Of a DNA stretch of 64,000 nt, positions 1 through 9,381 are shown piece after piece (position 1 is the stretch's first letter; every line of letters starts with the position of its first letter). This stretch comes from Saccharopolyspora sp. SCSIO 74807 (GTDB taxonomy: Bacteria > Actinomycetota > Actinomycetes > Mycobacteriales > Pseudonocardiaceae), in NCBI RefSeq assembly GCF_037023755.1, contig NZ_CP146100.1, positions 932,501 through 996,500 of the forward strand. Direction: 5' to 3'. Under the pieces are notes generated by a model. The model was not told the DNA's origin, did not search any database, and worked only from the letters and a program-made list of their open reading frames with translations. Both the position numbers and the translations under genes were made by a program.

Positions 1-1417
1 CACCCAGCAGACCTCGCGCGCTCTCGGCCACCGACGGCAGGCCGAACACCCCCAAGACCGCAGCCAGGCCGGCCAGCACCACCAGTACCGGCCAGGCAAA
101 GGCGGACACCTCGCGGGAGCCGGGCTGCTCCGTGTCCCACCTGGTCGCGGCGTTGGCGGGTACTGGCTGCCAGACGAACCAGACCGCTTTGACGCTGTAC
201 CCGGCGGAAACCACCGCGGCGGCCAGTCCCACCACATACAGCCCGGGCGCGTGTTGTGCCGTCGCGGCCAGCACGGCGTCCTTGGTCACCCACAGCGACA
301 GCGGGGGCAGGCCGGCCAGCGTCGCGGCGGCGAGGGTGAACGTCACGCCCACCACCGGGTGTCGCCAGGCGGCACCCCGCAAGGCGGGCAGCGTCTTCGT
401 GCCGAGTGCGGTCAGCCACGCTCCGGCGGCCAGGAACAGCGCGGACTTGGTCGCCGCGTGCGCCACCAGCTGCATTGTGCCGGCGGTGATTCCACCGGTG
501 CCCGCGGCCAGCACCATGAACCCGATCTGCGCACACGTCGAGGCCGCGAGCAACTGTTTGAGGTCGGTTTGCGCGACCGCGACCAGGCCGAGCGCCAGCG
601 CGGTGGCCGCACCGAACCAGGCGACCAAGGGGCCACCCCAATCGGAGGCGGCCAGTACCGGGTGCAGCCGGAGGAGCAGGTACGCGCCAGCGGCGACCAT
701 GGTGGCTGAGTGCAGCAGCGCCGAGACCGGACTCGGACCTTCCATGGCACGCGAAAGCCAGAAGTGAAACGGCACCTGGGCCGACTTGCCCAACGCGGCC
801 AGCACGATCCCCACGGTGAGCACGGTCAGCCAGGGTGACCTCACCGCGGGCAGCTCCGCGAGGGCGAGCGTGCCGACACCTCCGGCGAGCGCCGCCCCGG
901 CCGCGAGGTAGAGACCAAGATCCGCGGCGCGGGTAGTCAGAAACGCAACGTTGGCCGCGTGCGCCCGGCGAGGGTCGCGCCACCAGAACCCGATCAGAGC
1001 CCAGCTCGTTGCACCCATGACCTCCCAGCCCATGAGCAGCAGGGCGAGGCCGGTGGCGGTGACCGTGACGAGCATGGCTCCGGCGAACAGCAGCATCAGT
1101 CCGAAAAACCGAGCCCGCGGCTCGTGCGGGCCGAACTCGTCCGCGGCGAAGACCAGCACCGCCAGAGTGACCACCGCGACCGTGACCACCAGGACCGCCG
1201 AAAGCCCGTCAACGGCCACACCCGCGTCCATCCCCTGCAGAAAGGGCGCGGTCGCCGCAGGGCGCACCACCGATGCCAGCACGGCGAGCACGACCGTGAT
1301 CCCCGCGCCGGCGATTCCGACTACGGGCGCGATCCGATCGCCTCGCCTACCGGTGCACGCCAGCACTGCCCCGGTGCCCAGCGGCACCGCGACCAGCAGC
1401 CATGCCAGCGCGCCCAT
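1..1417 (-). CDS. nuoL: NuoL-like proton-pump subunit of complex I, 3' end outside window
   Basis: Antiporter-like membrane subunit of a complex I-type proton pump. The reading frame is open from the ATG at 1417 to the left edge (about 472 codons seen, no stop). It carries the family's antiporter signature: the TM5 glutamate in MGWEVMGATSW, the TM7 lysine in ALGKSAQVPFHFWL, the LLHSATMVAAGAYLL segment and DLKQLLAASTCAQIGFM. Multiple hydrophobic helices follow throughout. It starts 3 bases after the nuoK stop, so it is the distal part of the nuoA-H-J-K-L operon. The C-terminus and any nuoM/nuoN lie outside. The pump residues look intact, in contrast to the degenerate electron-input subunits upstream. 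Confidence 0.93.
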   Translation of the reverse strand, partial: MGALAWLLVAVPLGTGAVLACTGRRGDRIAPVVGIAGAGITVVLAVLASVVRPAATAPFLQGMDAGVAVDGLSAVLVVTVAVVTLAVLVFAADEFGPHEPRARFFGLMLLFAGAMLVTVTATGLALLLMGWEVMGATSWALIGFWWRDPRRAHAANVAFLTTRAADLGLYLAAGAALAGGVGTLALAELPAVRSPWLTVLTVGIVLAALGKSAQVPFHFWLSRAMEGPSPVSALLHSATMVAAGAYLLLRLHPVLAASDWGGPLVAWFGAATALALGLVAVAQTDLKQLLAASTCAQIGFMVLAAGTGGITAGTMQLVAHAATKSALFLAAGAWLTALGTKTLPALRGAAWRHPVVGVTFTLAAATLAGLPPLSLWVTKDAVLAATAQHAPGLYVVGLAAAVVSAGYSVKAVWFVWQPVPANAATRWDTEQPGSREVSAFAWPVLVVLAGLAAVLGVFGLPSVAESARGLLG

Positions 1418-1420
1418 CGG

Positions 1421-1726
1421 CTACTCCTTGAGATCCGCGGCCATGTCGGTCATGTCCACATCCCGGGCGCGGAAAATCGCCGTCACCACGGCGAAACCGA
1501 CCGCCATCTCCACCGCCATCGCCGTGATCACCACGATGATCAGAACCTGACCGTCCGCATTGGACGGAGCGACGTAGTACCAGAAGGCCGCCGCCGCAAC
1601 CGTGATGCCATTGAGCATCAGCTCCAGGCCCATCATCAGCATCACGATCGACTGCTGCGACAACGCTCCGTAGAGGCCGATGGCGAACAGCCCGGCACCG
1701 AGCAGCAGGAACAGCTCCAGGCTCAC
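1421..1726 (-). CDS. nuoK: NADH-quinone oxidoreductase subunit K-like
   Basis: Small three-helix membrane subunit (101 aa) of the proton-translocating arm. Both conserved membrane glutamates of the family are present, E35 in MMGLELMLNG and E73 in AMAVEMAVGF. The start is a GTG at 1724-1726 that overlaps the nuoJ stop (GTGA), implying translational coupling. Length and topology are typical of NuoK. It is followed at once by nuoL. Confidence 0.95.
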   Translation of the reverse strand: MSLELFLLLGAGLFAIGLYGALSQQSIVMLMMGLELMLNGITVAAAAFWYYVAPSNADGQVLIIVVITAMAVEMAVGFAVVTAIFRARDVDMTDMAADLKE

Positions 1727-2286
1727 CGCCCGATCCCCCCACACACCGGCTCGTCGGCGCGGACGACGCGCAGGTCGTCGCCCCACCGGTCGTAGCGCCC
1801 CCGGTGGGTGGCCAGAACGACGGTGGCCACGATGGTGGCGAACAGCGCCACCCCCAGGGTCATCATGGTCAGCATGTGCGGGCCCATCAGCGCTTCCCCG
1901 AGCGCGACCGTCGGGTCCGGCGGCGGCATCCCAGCCCGCTGCGGCCAGTCGACGAGCACGATGCCCACCGCGAGCACGACGAAAGTCCCGACCGAGATCG
2001 CCGCGGCGCCGGTCTTGTTGTGTTCCATCGCCATCGGCATCAGCCCGGCGGGATTCATCATGTACATGACCATGAACACGGCCATGATCACCATTTCCAT
2101 GACCATCATCAACACGATCACCACGCCGAGGTAGGCCAACCCGAGCAGCACCACTTCCGCGGCCACGAACACGAACGAGGCCAGCAACGCGAACGTCACC
2201 CGCGCCATCGAGTTCAACCGAAACACCAAGAACCCGGACACCAGAGCGCCGACCGCGAACAGCCAGAACAACGCAACCGTCACCAC
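1723..2286 (-). CDS. nuoJ: NADH-quinone oxidoreductase subunit J-like
   Basis: Membrane subunit of the complex I proton arm, 187 aa with five predicted hydrophobic segments. The first 75 residues contain FVFVAAEVVLLGLAYLGVVI, corresponding to the conserved NuoJ TM3 region, but the stretch is unusually methionine-rich (VLMMVMEMVIMAVFMVMYMM). It lies 10 bases after nuoH. In standard operons nuoI sits between nuoH and nuoJ; here there is no room for it. Confidence 0.93.
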   Translation of the reverse strand: MVTVALFWLFAVGALVSGFLVFRLNSMARVTFALLASFVFVAAEVVLLGLAYLGVVIVLMMVMEMVIMAVFMVMYMMNPAGLMPMAMEHNKTGAAAISVGTFVVLAVGIVLVDWPQRAGMPPPDPTVALGEALMGPHMLTMMTLGVALFATIVATVVLATHRGRYDRWGDDLRVVRADEPVCGGIGR

Positions 2287-2296
2287 GCACCCCTTT

Positions 2297-3226
2297 TCAC
2301 CGCACCAGCACCACCAGCGCGACGACCAGCGCCTGCAGGACCGTCAGCGGGACCAGCACCACCCAGGCGAACTCAGCGAACCGCTCCATCCGCACCGTGG
2401 GAAACCGGCGCCCCAGCCACACGACCACGCCCAGCACCGCGGCAGTCTTGAGCACCGTCCACACCCAGCCCGGCAGCCAGGGCCCACCGCCTCCTCCGAG
2501 GAACAGCGGCACCGCCATCGCCACCGCGACCACCAGCAGCAACCACCGCCCACCGAGGAACACCAGCCGGTCCACACCGGAAGACTCCCCCGCCGCTCCG
2601 CCGGCGAGGTCATGCCCCAGCGGCGCGTCGAACGGGCCCCAGAACGCCATCGCCATCGCACTGAGCAGATAGACGACGAAGGCGACCGGCATCCACACCA
2701 CGAACCACAACCCGGACTGGGCCTCGACGATCCCGCCCACCCGCAACGTGCCCGCACCGGTGGCCGCCGTGATCAACGCGAACATGTGCGGCAACTCGTA
2801 AGCCAACCCCTGGGCCACGAACCGGTAACCACCGACCAGGGACAACGCCGCATTCGGGCCCCAGCCGACCATCCACACCGCCGCCCAAGACAGGATCTCC
2901 ATCGCGTTGAACCACACGACCCCCACCGCGAGATCCGACACGGCCACCCCGCCCAGCGGCAGCACCGATCCGGCCAGCACCGCCAGGACCGGAACAAGCA
3001 CCACGCCGGTGCGCCACAGCACCGCGTCAGCTGCCGCGGTCGTCCGCCTTTGCGTGATCAGCAGCCGCACCACCGCACGCAGCGGTGCGCTCAACGCCGC
3101 TGACGCCGACACCGGTCGTCCAGCCGCACGCGCCGCCAAAGCCGCATCGAAGACGAGCGCCGCGACCGCACCCACCCCCAACAACACGGGCAGCACGAGC
3201 ACACTCCACACTGGAGCCTCAGCCAT
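2297..3226 (-). CDS. nuoH: NuoH-like membrane subunit with degenerate quinone-site motifs
   Basis: 309 aa, about eight hydrophobic helices, at the nuoH position. I chose the ATG at 3226, which overlaps the upstream stop by 8 bases. Normal NuoH proteins carry the loop motif GPNRVG and the acidic PFDLPEAE motif that line the quinone channel. Here the first is not recognisable, and the second reads GPFDAPLGHDLAGG, losing the paired glutamates. The identification as NuoH rests on gene order, topology and this residual motif. Whether it can bind quinone is doubtful. Confidence 0.85.
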   Translation of the reverse strand: MAEAPVWSVLVLPVLLGVGAVAALVFDAALAARAAGRPVSASAALSAPLRAVVRLLITQRRTTAAADAVLWRTGVVLVPVLAVLAGSVLPLGGVAVSDLAVGVVWFNAMEILSWAAVWMVGWGPNAALSLVGGYRFVAQGLAYELPHMFALITAATGAGTLRVGGIVEAQSGLWFVVWMPVAFVVYLLSAMAMAFWGPFDAPLGHDLAGGAAGESSGVDRLVFLGGRWLLLVVAVAMAVPLFLGGGGGPWLPGWVWTVLKTAAVLGVVVWLGRRFPTVRMERFAEFAWVVLVPLTVLQALVVALVVLVR

Positions 3227-4448
3227 CCACCGCTCCCACGTCGACGTGGTCGAGCTCGGCGATATCCGGATCCACACTGGCCACGATCAACCGCGCCCCG
3301 GCCAGCTCGGCCCCCTCCACCAGCCCGGAAAGCACCCCCAGAGCCGCCGCCGAACACCCGCCGGCACCGAGCCGTCCTCGTGGCCCGGAATCGGTGATGG
3401 TCAATGGCGCGCCGTCGTCGAATGCGGGCACCGATCGCTCGATCTCGGCCAGCCACGCCTGCCACCGCGCACGCACGTCACCCCCGGCACGAGATGCCAT
3501 CAAGGTAGGCCCGGTCACCCCTGCGGCCTCGGCCGCCTCCGCGGGCAAGCCCCCCAACCCACCGGTGAGCCACCGCAGCGTTCGCGACCGACGCAGCCAC
3601 CGGACCAACCGGTGCACCAGGCGAGCGACCACCTCGGCAGGCACGCCCGCAAGCACGTCGTCGCGGGCTCGCCGCGCCCGCAGCGCCGCGTCACGCCAGC
3701 CCGCCACAGCCAGCAACCTCGCCAGGCTGTCCAGGTGCGCCGCAGCGCGGCGCCGAGCGGCCTCGCCCGCCGTGACGGCCTCACCAGAGGCTGACCGGCG
3801 CCATGGCTCGTTCCAGAAATCCGGCACGTCGCCGTAATCGCGAATCACCTCGAGCCGGGCTCTCTGCACGACATCGCCCTGCAGCGTGGTGTGCAGCACG
3901 AGACCGGCGGGCCAGTCCGGCAGCACCGGGCCGAGCGGCACATGGAGCTGATCGAGCATCAGTCCATCCCGATCCGGACCACGATCGGCCATGGGCACAC
4001 CGCCCGGCATGTCCATCCCGCCGCCACCGTGCTGCTCGTGGCCCTGGGACTGGTCATCAGAACGACCGTGCTCAGCGTGGCCCGCACCGCCCCGCCCACG
4101 CCGCGCCGACATTCCTTCACCAACGGGAGGCGCCTCGCCCTGGTCGGTTAGCAGGCTCGCCGCACGCTGAAGCGCGATGTCGGCCTCGGCCGCGTTGCCG
4201 ACCTGCACGCGAACCCGGGGCTGCGGAACCTGGTCCCACAGCTGATCGGCGAAGCTCGTCCACTGCGGCCCCGCAGGCCCGACGACGGCCAGGACATCAG
4301 CATCCGCCGGATGGGACACCTGCACCCATCCCCATCGGCGCAGCAGTTGCTCAACCGCCAACCGAGACGCGGTACCTCCTGGAGCCTCGGCGACGAGCAC
4401 GTGGGGCACCCCGGCGGCGAAGCGCCGCAACAGGGCGGTCACGCCCAT
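3219..4448 (-). CDS. Degenerate NuoB/NuoD-like fusion protein without cluster ligands
   Basis: 409 aa between nuoA and nuoH, where nuoB, C and D would normally be. The N-terminal ~100 residues follow the NuoB pattern (HVLVAEAPGG, then HPADADVLAVVGP and LWDQVPQPRVRVQVG), but the cysteines that ligate cluster N2 are absent. After a His/Gly/Met-rich linker (around residues 110-155), the C-terminal part resembles a NuoD start (HVPLGPVLPDWPAGLVLHTT, LQGDVVQRA) and then AAAHLDSLARLLAVAGW. The ATG at 4448 overlaps the nuoA stop (ATGGGCGTGA). The fold assignments are inferred from pattern and gene order; the product may be a structural replacement for the peripheral arm. Confidence 0.7.
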   Translation of the reverse strand: MGVTALLRRFAAGVPHVLVAEAPGGTASRLAVEQLLRRWGWVQVSHPADADVLAVVGPAGPQWTSFADQLWDQVPQPRVRVQVGNAAEADIALQRAASLLTDQGEAPPVGEGMSARRGRGGAGHAEHGRSDDQSQGHEQHGGGGMDMPGGVPMADRGPDRDGLMLDQLHVPLGPVLPDWPAGLVLHTTLQGDVVQRARLEVIRDYGDVPDFWNEPWRRSASGEAVTAGEAARRRAAAHLDSLARLLAVAGWRDAALRARRARDDVLAGVPAEVVARLVHRLVRWLRRSRTLRWLTGGLGGLPAEAAEAAGVTGPTLMASRAGGDVRARWQAWLAEIERSVPAFDDGAPLTITDSGPRGRLGAGGCSAAALGVLSGLVEGAELAGARLIVASVDPDIAELDHVDVGAVDG

Positions 4449-4789
4449 CGCAACGCCCCTTCCCGCCACGCATACGCCACCCCAGCCAGCAAAATCCCTA
4501 GAAACACGAACATTTCGACGACCGCGCTCGTACCCACCGACGAGACGACCAGCGCCCACGGATACATGAACAGCATCTCCATCTCGAACGCCAGATAAAT
4601 CATCGTCAGCGCATACCACCGCACGTGGAAACGCGAAAACGCATGTTCGGACGGTGCATGACCGGCCAGAAACGGCCTCACTCGGATGCTGCCCGGTCCG
4701 ATCTGCACCAGCGAGGCCACGCCGTACACGCCGCTGACCACCACCACGACCACGACCAGGACCAACAGCGCCATCGCGAACCCGCTCAT
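4439..4789 (-). CDS. nuoA: NADH-quinone oxidoreductase subunit A-like
   Basis: First gene of the operon, 116 aa from the ATG at 4789 (a GTG at 4834 would add 15 residues; neither has a strong ribosome binding site). Three hydrophobic helices are visible, with the family signature in helix 2, AFEMEMLFMYPWAL, where the acidic residues match the conserved acidic positions of NuoA. Acts in the membrane at the junction of the peripheral and membrane arms. It is divergent from the copper genes on the other side of a 280-base intergenic region. Confidence 0.93.
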   Translation of the reverse strand: MSGFAMALLVLVVVVVVVSGVYGVASLVQIGPGSIRVRPFLAGHAPSEHAFSRFHVRWYALTMIYLAFEMEMLFMYPWALVVSSVGTSAVVEMFVFLGILLAGVAYAWREGALRWA

Positions 4790-5000
4790 GCTCCACGCAG
4801 CACAAGCACGTTCGAGCCCACAGACCTCGCGCACCGCGCTTGAAGCGTCACTGCATCACCCATCGCCACCCCCGAACAGCGAGATCACGGCTTTCCCAGC
4901 CTGACCGACTACCCAGCGGAACGCTCGCCGACGCCGACTGCCACCGCGATCGAGAGCGCCGGATCCTAGATCGACACAAGGATGTATCTCGGCTGCCGGA

Positions 5001-5021
5001 ATACCCCTAGGGGGTAGGGGT
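5001..5021 (+). promoter_or_regulatory. CsoR-type operator upstream of DUF305 gene
   Basis: GC tract ATACCCCTAGGGGGTAGGGG, the ATACCCC/GGGGTA pattern recognised by CsoR-family repressors, 50 bases before the DUF305 start and in the nuoA/DUF305 divergent region. The adjacent CsoR gene is the likely binder. Confidence 0.7.
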
Positions 5022-5071
5022 GTTAGCGCAAGTGTCAGCTGGTCGAACAATCAAGGACGTGAGAGGACAGC

Positions 5072-5695
5072 ATGATCAACCTTCGCCGCACCGCAGCCGC
5101 GTCCGTTCTCGCGCTGGGCCTGGCCGGCGTTGCGGCCTGCTCCCCGGAAGGGCCAGCGCCCCAGGCACCGTCTGCGAGTCCGCCACCACCGCCGGCCGCG
5201 AGCGCGCCCGCGCAACCCGGCACCGCGGTGAGCCCGGCACACAACCAGGCCGACGTGCAGTTCGTGAAGATGATGATTCCGCACCACCAGCAAGCGCTGC
5301 GGATGGCCGAGATCGTGCTGCCGAAGCAGGGACCGGACCCGCAGGTGCGCCAAATGACCGAGAAGATCCAGCGCGAGCAACGCCTGGAGATCGCCACGAT
5401 GCAGTCGTGGCTGGGTGCCTGGAACGCCGGATCCGCGATGTCGCTCGAACAAGCACAGGGCATGCAGGGACTGCTTTCCCCCGACGACCTCGCCGCGCTC
5501 GAGCACGCCGACGGCGCGGCTGCCTCCAAGCTGTTCCTGCACCAGATGATCGCCCACCACGAGGGCGCTGTGTCCATGTCGCAGCCCGAGATCCAGGGCG
5601 GGGAGAACCCGCAGGCGAAGCAGCTGGCGCACTCGATCGTGCAGTCCCAAAACCAACAGATCCAGCACATGCAGTCGATGCTCAACCACCTGTAA
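5072..5695 (+). CDS. DUF305 copper-associated lipoprotein (first copy)
   Basis: 207 aa with a lipoprotein signal ending LAGVAAC (C23), a Pro/Ala-rich linker and a DUF305 domain containing the paired MMIPHHQQAL and MIAHHEGAVSM helices typical of the family. Histidine and methionine side chains in these motifs fit metal binding. It should sit on the outer face of the membrane. Exact function of DUF305 is unknown, but in actinobacteria the family often accompanies copper genes, as here (CsoR, CopZ and CopA follow). Preceded by a CsoR box. Confidence 0.9.
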   Translation: MINLRRTAAASVLALGLAGVAACSPEGPAPQAPSASPPPPPAASAPAQPGTAVSPAHNQADVQFVKMMIPHHQQALRMAEIVLPKQGPDPQVRQMTEKIQREQRLEIATMQSWLGAWNAGSAMSLEQAQGMQGLLSPDDLAALEHADGAAASKLFLHQMIAHHEGAVSMSQPEIQGGENPQAKQLAHSIVQSQNQQIQHMQSMLNHL

Positions 5696-5734
5696 GCACC
5701 GCAGATCCCCTTCAGCGCCCCAGCCCGCGAAATC

Positions 5735-5757
5735 TTGACATACCCCTACCCCCTAAT
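5735..5757 (+). promoter_or_regulatory. CsoR autoregulatory operator with -35-like TTGACA
   Basis: TTGACA at 5735-5740 runs directly into ATACCCCTACCCCCTA, so a repressor bound here would cover a -35-like element 20 bases before the csoR ribosome binding site (GAGGAGG). This is the second ATACCCC-type box in the copper block and supports autoregulation. Confidence 0.7.
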
Positions 5758-5776
5758 AGTCCCGAGGAGGCTCGCC

Positions 5777-6058
5777 ATGCATGGCTACGCCCAGGACAAG
5801 GACGCCTACGCCAAGCGGCTGCGTCGCATCGAAGGCCAGGTCCGCGGGTTGGCAAAGATGATCGACGACGACCAGTACTGCATCGACGTGCTCACCCAGA
5901 TCGGCGCGACCACCAAAGCCCTGCAGTCGGTCGCGCTGGGACTGATGGACGAGCACCTCAAACACTGCCTGGCCGAAGCCATGGCCGAAGGCGGCGAGGC
6001 CGCCGACGAGAAGGTCCGCGAAGCCAGCGACGCCATCGCCCGCCTGGTGCGCTCCTGA
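5777..6058 (+). CDS. csoR: CsoR copper-sensing transcriptional repressor
   Basis: 93 aa, all-helical CsoR/RcnR family. The Cu(I) ligand triad is complete: C35 (DDQYCIDVLTQ), H60 and C64 (DEHLKHC). The N-terminal RLRRIEGQVRG DNA-binding helix is canonical. ATG at 5777 has a GAGGAGG site 7 bases upstream; upstream in-frame codons lie in the operator. It represses copper export genes and is released by Cu(I). Its targets here are probably the DUF305, copZ and copA genes. Confidence 0.95.
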   Translation: MHGYAQDKDAYAKRLRRIEGQVRGLAKMIDDDQYCIDVLTQIGATTKALQSVALGLMDEHLKHCLAEAMAEGGEAADEKVREASDAIARLVRS

Positions 6059-6111
6059 CCAAACGCGACGAGCACCGACGCACGGTTCACATCGAGAAGG
6101 AAAGAATCGCT

Positions 6112-6321
6112 ATGACCGAGACGACCTACATCGTGACCGGCATGACCTGCGAGCACTGCGCCCGGTCGGTGACCGAAGAGCTCACCGAGATCGACGGCGT
6201 GTCCGACGTCGCGGTGAACCTCGCCACCGGTGCGGTGACGGTGACCAGCGCTGAACCGGTCAGCAACGACGACGTGCAAGCCGCCGTCGAAGAAGCCGGC
6301 TACCAACTGGCAGCCCGCTAA
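6112..6321 (+). CDS. copZ: CopZ-like heavy-metal-associated copper chaperone
   Basis: 69 aa single HMA domain with the metal-binding motif GMTCEHC (residues 10-16) and the usual beta-alpha-beta length. It carries Cu(I) in the cytoplasm, probably to the CopA ATPase encoded next. GAAGGAAAG precedes the ATG. It lies between csoR and copA in one direction, so all three are probably cotranscribed. Confidence 0.94.
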   Translation: MTETTYIVTGMTCEHCARSVTEELTEIDGVSDVAVNLATGAVTVTSAEPVSNDDVQAAVEEAGYQLAAR

Positions 6322-6399
6322 CCACCATCACTGCTCGCCAGCAGGAGCAAGTCGACCCCTCCGACGTCCGTGAGCACCGGAGGGACACAGGAGGGCTCC

Positions 6400-8733
6400 A
6401 TGACTACCACCACAAATCAGTCCACGGCCTCGCCCAGTCAGGACGTCGAGCTCGCTATCGGCGGCATGACCTGTGCCTCGTGCGCGGCGCGGGTCGAGAA
6501 GAAACTGGGCAAGCTCGACGGGGTGGCCGCCACGGTCAACTACGCCACCGAAAAGGCCAAGGTCACCTACCCCGAGGGGCTGGACCCGCAGCAGCTGATC
6601 GACCAGGTCGAAGCCGCCGGCTACACCGCCACCCTGCCCCAACCCGCTCGCACGAACACACCGTCCACCAGCGACGGTGACTCCGACGACCCGACGCGGT
6701 CGCTGCGGGAACGCCTGATCATTTCCGCCGTGCTGTCCGTGCCGGTCATCGCACTGGCGATGATCCCGCTGTTGCAGTTCACCTACTGGCAGTGGATCTC
6801 GCTGACCCTGGCCGCTCCCGTGGTCGTGTGGGGCGCGTGGCCGTTCCACCGCGCCGCGGCCACGAACCTGCGCCACGGCGCGGCCACCATGGACACCCTG
6901 ATCTCGATGGGCACCCTGGCCGCATTCACGTGGTCGCTGTACGCACTGCTGTTCGGCACCGCCGGCATGCCCGGCATGACCCACCCGTTCGCCCTGACCG
7001 TCCAACCGGGCAGCGGCGACGGGAACATCTACCTCGAAGTCGCCGCCGGGGTCACCACGTTCATCCTCGCCGGCCGCTACTTCGAAGCCCGATCCAAACG
7101 ACGCTCGGGCGCAGCGTTGCGCGCCCTGCTCGAACTCGGCGCCAAGGACGTCACGGTCCTGCGCAACGGCCACGAACAGCGCATCCCCACCGACCATCTC
7201 GCCGTCGGAGACCACTTTATCGTCCGCCCCGGCGAAAAGATCGCCACCGACGGCGTGATCGAAGACGGCTCCTCGGCGGTCGATGCCAGCATGCTCACCG
7301 GCGAATCCGTCCCGGTCGAGGTCGCCCGAGGCGACATCGTGACCGGCGCGACGGTCAACGCCGGTGGTCGGCTCGTCGTCCGCGCCACCCGAATCGGCTC
7401 GGACACCCAGCTGGCCCAGATGGCCAAGCTCGTCGAAGACGCCCAGACCGGCAAGGCCGCCGTCCAGCGCCTGGCCGACCGCATCTCCGCGGTCTTCGTC
7501 CCGATCGTCATCGCCCTGGCGCTGGCCACCCTGATCTTCTGGCTCGTCACCGGAGCCGGAGCCACAGCGGCGTTCACCGCCGCCGTCGCCGTACTGATCA
7601 TCGCCTGCCCCTGCGCACTCGGACTGGCCACCCCCACCGCGCTGCTGGTCGGCACCGGCCGCGGCGCCCAGCTGGGCATCCTGCTCAAGGGCCCCGAGGT
7701 CCTCGAATCCACCCGCCGCATCGACACCGTCGTGCTCGACAAGACCGGCACCATCACCAGCGGACAGATGTCCCTAACCGCAGTGCACACCCTCGACAGC
7801 GTCGACAAGAACGAAGTACTCCGACTGGCCGGAGCCGCCGAGCACGCCTCGGAGCACCCCATCGCTCAAGCGATCGCGCGCGGCGCGGCCGACCGCGTCG
7901 GCGATCTCCCTGAAGTCGAGGAGTTCACCAACATCGAAGGACTCGGCGTGCAAGCCGTCGTCGACGGCCACGCCATCCTGGTCGGCCGGGCGCAGCTGTT
8001 GGAGCAATGGAGTATCCGGGTCCCCGAGACGCTGGCGCAGGCCAAACTGGACGCCGAGCGGGACGGCAGTACCGTCGTCGTCGCCGCCGTCGACGGGCAA
8101 ACCCGCGCTGCGCTGGTGATCGCCGACACCATCAAACCCACCTCGCCGGAGGCGATCCACGGCCTGCGCGGCCTGGGGCTGCGGCCGGTGCTGCTGACCG
8201 GCGACAACGAGGCCGTCGCCCAGGCGACCGCCGTGCAGGTCGGCATCGACGAGGTCATCGCCGAGGTCCTGCCCGCCGACAAGGTCGACGTCGTCGCCCG
8301 GCTGCAACGAGAGGGCCGCGTGGTGGCCATGGTCGGCGACGGCATCAACGACGCCGCCGCACTGGCCCAAGCCGACCTCGGACTGGCCATGGGCACCGGC
8401 ACCGACGTTGCCATCGAGGCATCCGATCTCACCCTCGTCCGCGGCGACCTGCGTGCGGCCGTCGACGCGATCCGGCTCGCCCGCCGAACCCTCGGCACCA
8501 TCAAGGGCAACCTGTTCTGGGCCTTCGCCTACAACGTCGCCGCCCTGCCGCTGGCAGCAGCCGGACTCCTCAACCCCATGATCGCCGGGGCCGCCATGGC
8601 GTTCAGCTCCGTGTTCGTCGTCGCCAACAGCCTGCGCCTACGCCGCTTCCACAGCACCACTACCAACCCACGCCAGCTGGGCACCGAAACACACGACGTG
8701 TCCTCACCGCGGCCCAGCGCGACGCGCTCCTAA
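6400..8733 (+). CDS. copA: P1B-type copper-exporting ATPase CopA
   Basis: 777 aa. N-terminal HMA domain with GMTCASC (about residues 24-30), then transmembrane helices, the actuator motif TGES, the ion-binding CPC ([10 protein letters not shown], near residue 403), the phosphorylated aspartate in DKTGT (447), the HP motif in ASEHPIAQ and the hinge GDGIND (about 646). These are the hallmarks of Cu(I)-exporting P1B-1 ATPases of the plasma membrane. ATG 6400 is preceded by AGGAGGG; an upstream GTG at 6370 in the same frame is less likely. Confidence 0.96.
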   Translation: MTTTTNQSTASPSQDVELAIGGMTCASCAARVEKKLGKLDGVAATVNYATEKAKVTYPEGLDPQQLIDQVEAAGYTATLPQPARTNTPSTSDGDSDDPTRSLRERLIISAVLSVPVIALAMIPLLQFTYWQWISLTLAAPVVVWGAWPFHRAAATNLRHGAATMDTLISMGTLAAFTWSLYALLFGTAGMPGMTHPFALTVQPGSGDGNIYLEVAAGVTTFILAGRYFEARSKRRSGAALRALLELGAKDVTVLRNGHEQRIPTDHLAVGDHFIVRPGEKIATDGVIEDGSSAVDASMLTGESVPVEVARGDIVTGATVNAGGRLVVRATRIGSDTQLAQMAKLVEDAQTGKAAVQRLADRISAVFVPIVIALALATLIFWLVTGAGATAAFTAAVAVLIIACPCALGLATPTALLVGTGRGAQLGILLKGPEVLESTRRIDTVVLDKTGTITSGQMSLTAVHTLDSVDKNEVLRLAGAAEHASEHPIAQAIARGAADRVGDLPEVEEFTNIEGLGVQAVVDGHAILVGRAQLLEQWSIRVPETLAQAKLDAERDGSTVVVAAVDGQTRAALVIADTIKPTSPEAIHGLRGLGLRPVLLTGDNEAVAQATAVQVGIDEVIAEVLPADKVDVVARLQREGRVVAMVGDGINDAAALAQADLGLAMGTGTDVAIEASDLTLVRGDLRAAVDAIRLARRTLGTIKGNLFWAFAYNVAALPLAAAGLLNPMIAGAAMAFSSVFVVANSLRLRRFHSTTTNPRQLGTETHDVSSPRPSATRS

Positions 8734-8865
8734 CGGCCGGTACGGCGGGTAGGACCACTGTTCAAGCACGACTTTCCCCTCCCGGGAGGTAAGGCGGAAA
8801 GCACATTCCCGGTTGGCGCTGGGCGACAGCACCGTCTCCCCAAGCAGAACGAGTCACGAACTAGG

Positions 8866-9312
8866 GTGGAATCCGTGGGGTATCGGTCCACGAACGGTTA
8901 CGGGTGGCTGCTGGCGCTGCTCGCCTTCGGCGTCATGGTCATGCACCATGCGCCGCTGGCCCACGCCAGCGACTCCGCGCCGATGCCGATGCCGCCAGCC
9001 CTGGTGCAGCTGCACGGCACGCACGCCGCACAGGCAGCTGACGTCCCCCACGCCCAGGTCGGCCGCTCCGCAGAACCGGCTGCCCATTCGTCACCCGACA
9101 GGCAGCCTGCTCATGAGCACGGGTGGCTCCACCTGTGTCTGGCGATCCTGGCCGCAGCGATCGTCCTGTTCGCCGCACACGCCCTCCGCGCCTCGGCACT
9201 CCTCCCGAAAGCACCGTTCCGGGCGGCCGCACTCGGCCCAGGTCGAAGCCGGAGTCGCCCCCCGCCCCCGTTACCTCGAAGACTGGCGCAGCTGTGCGTG
9301 CTCCGGTTGTGA
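8866..9312 (+). CDS. Small membrane protein, DUF6153-like
   Basis: 148 aa with two hydrophobic segments (about residues 13-32 and 87-106) flanking a His/Pro/Met-rich outer loop (APMPMPPALVQLHGTH), and the second segment beginning HGWLHLCLAILAAAIVL. This layout matches actinobacterial DUF6153-type proteins found next to DUF305 and copper genes. The start is a GTG at 8866; a GTG at 8875 is possible. The arginine/proline-rich tail may be cytoplasmic. Role unknown; copper context suggests a metal-stress role. Confidence 0.6.
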   Translation: MESVGYRSTNGYGWLLALLAFGVMVMHHAPLAHASDSAPMPMPPALVQLHGTHAAQAADVPHAQVGRSAEPAAHSSPDRQPAHEHGWLHLCLAILAAAIVLFAAHALRASALLPKAPFRAAALGPGRSRSRPPPPLPRRLAQLCVLRL

Positions 9313-9313
9313 T

Positions 9314-9381
9314 CTTTCGCCGTTCCGAACGATCCGACGGATCGTTCCTTTTCTGCAGCAACCAATTCGGAACGACGAAAG
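9314..9381 (+). promoter_or_regulatory. Nested hairpin leader before second DUF305 gene
   Basis: An inner perfect 9-bp stem GAACGATCC/GGATCGTTC (9327-9335 with 9339-9347, loop GAC) is followed by CTTTTCT, resembling an intrinsic terminator. An outer arm pair, 9314-9329 with 9366-9381, is complementary over 16 positions with one mismatch and reaches the purine-rich site just before the ATG at 9392. The arrangement could be an attenuator or a structure masking translation initiation. Confidence 0.55.
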
